From Oscillospiraceae bacterium (GTDB lineage: Bacteria > Bacillota > Clostridia > Oscillospirales > Acutalibacteraceae), in contig CACXFE010000174.1 of assembly GCA_902766855.1 (NCBI GenBank), forward strand, positions 1 through 5,415: a stretch of 5,415 nucleotides of DNA. Direction: 5' to 3'. The notes under the pieces were generated by a model. The model was not told the origin of the DNA. It ran no database searches and worked only from the letters and a program-made list of their open reading frames with translations. Below, one piece after another: positions 4,922 through 5,415 of the stretch (position 1 is the first letter of the stretch; every line of letters begins with the position of its first letter). The position numbers and the translations under genes are program-made.

Positions 4922-5415
4922 TGGAACAAAAAGTTTTATCTGCCATTCAGCATCATTCGATGATAAGCGGCGAAAAAGAAGTGACCGTGGCTCTTTCCGG
5001 CGGTGCGGATTCCATGGCGCTTCTCTGTGTTTTGCTGGCCTTGCGTGAGCAACTCGGGATCACCGTTTCGGCGGCGCATTTGCACCACGGCATCCGCGGG
5101 CAGGAAGCCGATCGGGACGAAGCCTTTGTGCGGGCGCAATGCGCCATGCGGCAGGTGCCTTTGACCGTGGAGCGGATCCATGTGCCCGCGATCGCCAAAG
5201 AGCGGCGCCTTGGGCTGGAAGCGGCTGCCAGAGAGGTACGCTATGCGTTTTTAGAGCGTGTCAGCCCGGGATTGATCGCTACCGCGCATACTGCGAGCGA
5301 CCATCTTGAAACCGTACTGCTGCATTTGGCGCGCGGAGCCGGCCTTACCGGCCTTGGCGGGATCGCGCCGAAGAGAGGGCGGTTGATTCGTCCGCTGATT
5401 ACCTGCACGCGCGAT
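4921..5415 (+). CDS. tilS: tRNA(Ile)-lysidine synthase TilS, 5' part, cut by window edge
   Basis: The first 165 residues of TilS, open to the window edge with no stop. TilS uses ATP to join lysine to C34 of tRNA-Ile(CAU), changing its decoding from AUG to AUA; it is normally essential. The N-terminal PP-loop ATPase is clear: ALSGGADSMALL (24-35) is the pyrophosphate-binding loop. It is followed by AAHLHHGIRG (51-60) with nearby EADRD, then GLEAAAREVRYAF (98-110), and the family stretch TAHTASDHLET (121-131) continuing LARGAGLTGLGGI (136-148). The substrate-binding C-terminal domains lie beyond the edge. Its ATG overlaps the dnaB stop by one base (TAATG), and only a weak GGAT (4906-4909) precedes it, so translation probably depends on coupling to dnaB. 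Last visible gene of the operon. Confidence 0.95.
   Translation, partial: MEQKVLSAIQHHSMISGEKEVTVALSGGADSMALLCVLLALREQLGITVSAAHLHHGIRGQEADRDEAFVRAQCAMRQVPLTVERIHVPAIAKERRLGLEAAAREVRYAFLERVSPGLIATAHTASDHLETVLLHLARGAGLTGLGGIAPKRGRLIRPLITCTRD

Noticed and set aside
4695..5048. 117-codon plus-strand frame spanning the dnaB-tilS junction
   Set aside because: It is out of frame with both conserved proteins, whose motifs continue intact on either side.

Overview
The window is chromosomal housekeeping DNA, most likely from a low- to mid-GC Firmicute of class Clostridia (the Oscillospiraceae/Ruminococcaceae type of gene order fits, but this is inference). The pointers are an RNase J rather than an RNase E gene, the yajC plus small DUF3792 membrane protein pair, the rplI-dnaB pair, GGAGG-type ribosome binding sites, and consensus sigma-A promoters. 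All recognisable genes read rightward. I see no IS element, CRISPR array, tRNA, rRNA or sign of recent transfer.

Layout. Positions 1-214 are an AT-rich divergent control region. A perfect-consensus sigma-A promoter points left off the window edge, with TTCGAA-type repeats over its start region. A second good promoter points right into yajC, and phased A/T tracts lie between them. yajC (215-550) encodes the Sec-translocon accessory protein. It is followed by a 13-bp hairpin with a short T-tract, whose 3' arm also contains the ribosome binding site of the next gene, a four-helix DUF3792/TIGR04086 membrane protein (603-983). A strong intrinsic terminator at 1022-1058 ends this unit.

A new promoter at 1114-1143 starts the second unit: RNase J (1229-3070), ribosomal protein bL9 (3106-3546), replicative helicase DnaB (3551-4921) and tRNA-Ile lysidine synthase TilS (4921 to the window edge, incomplete). 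The gaps are 35 nt, 4 nt and a 1-nt overlap, with no terminator between them, so this is very probably one operon for RNA decay, ribosome assembly, DNA replication and tRNA decoding. Its leader can fold into a 10-bp hairpin ahead of the RNase J gene.

I did not find a new multi-gene system. The parts worth a second look are regulatory or comparative: the divergent promoter with its repeat array, the ribosome binding site buried in the yajC terminator, the rnj leader hairpin, the basic N-terminal extension of RNase J, the absence of gdpP between rnj and rplI, and a Gln-to-Gly change beside the DnaB Walker B aspartate.
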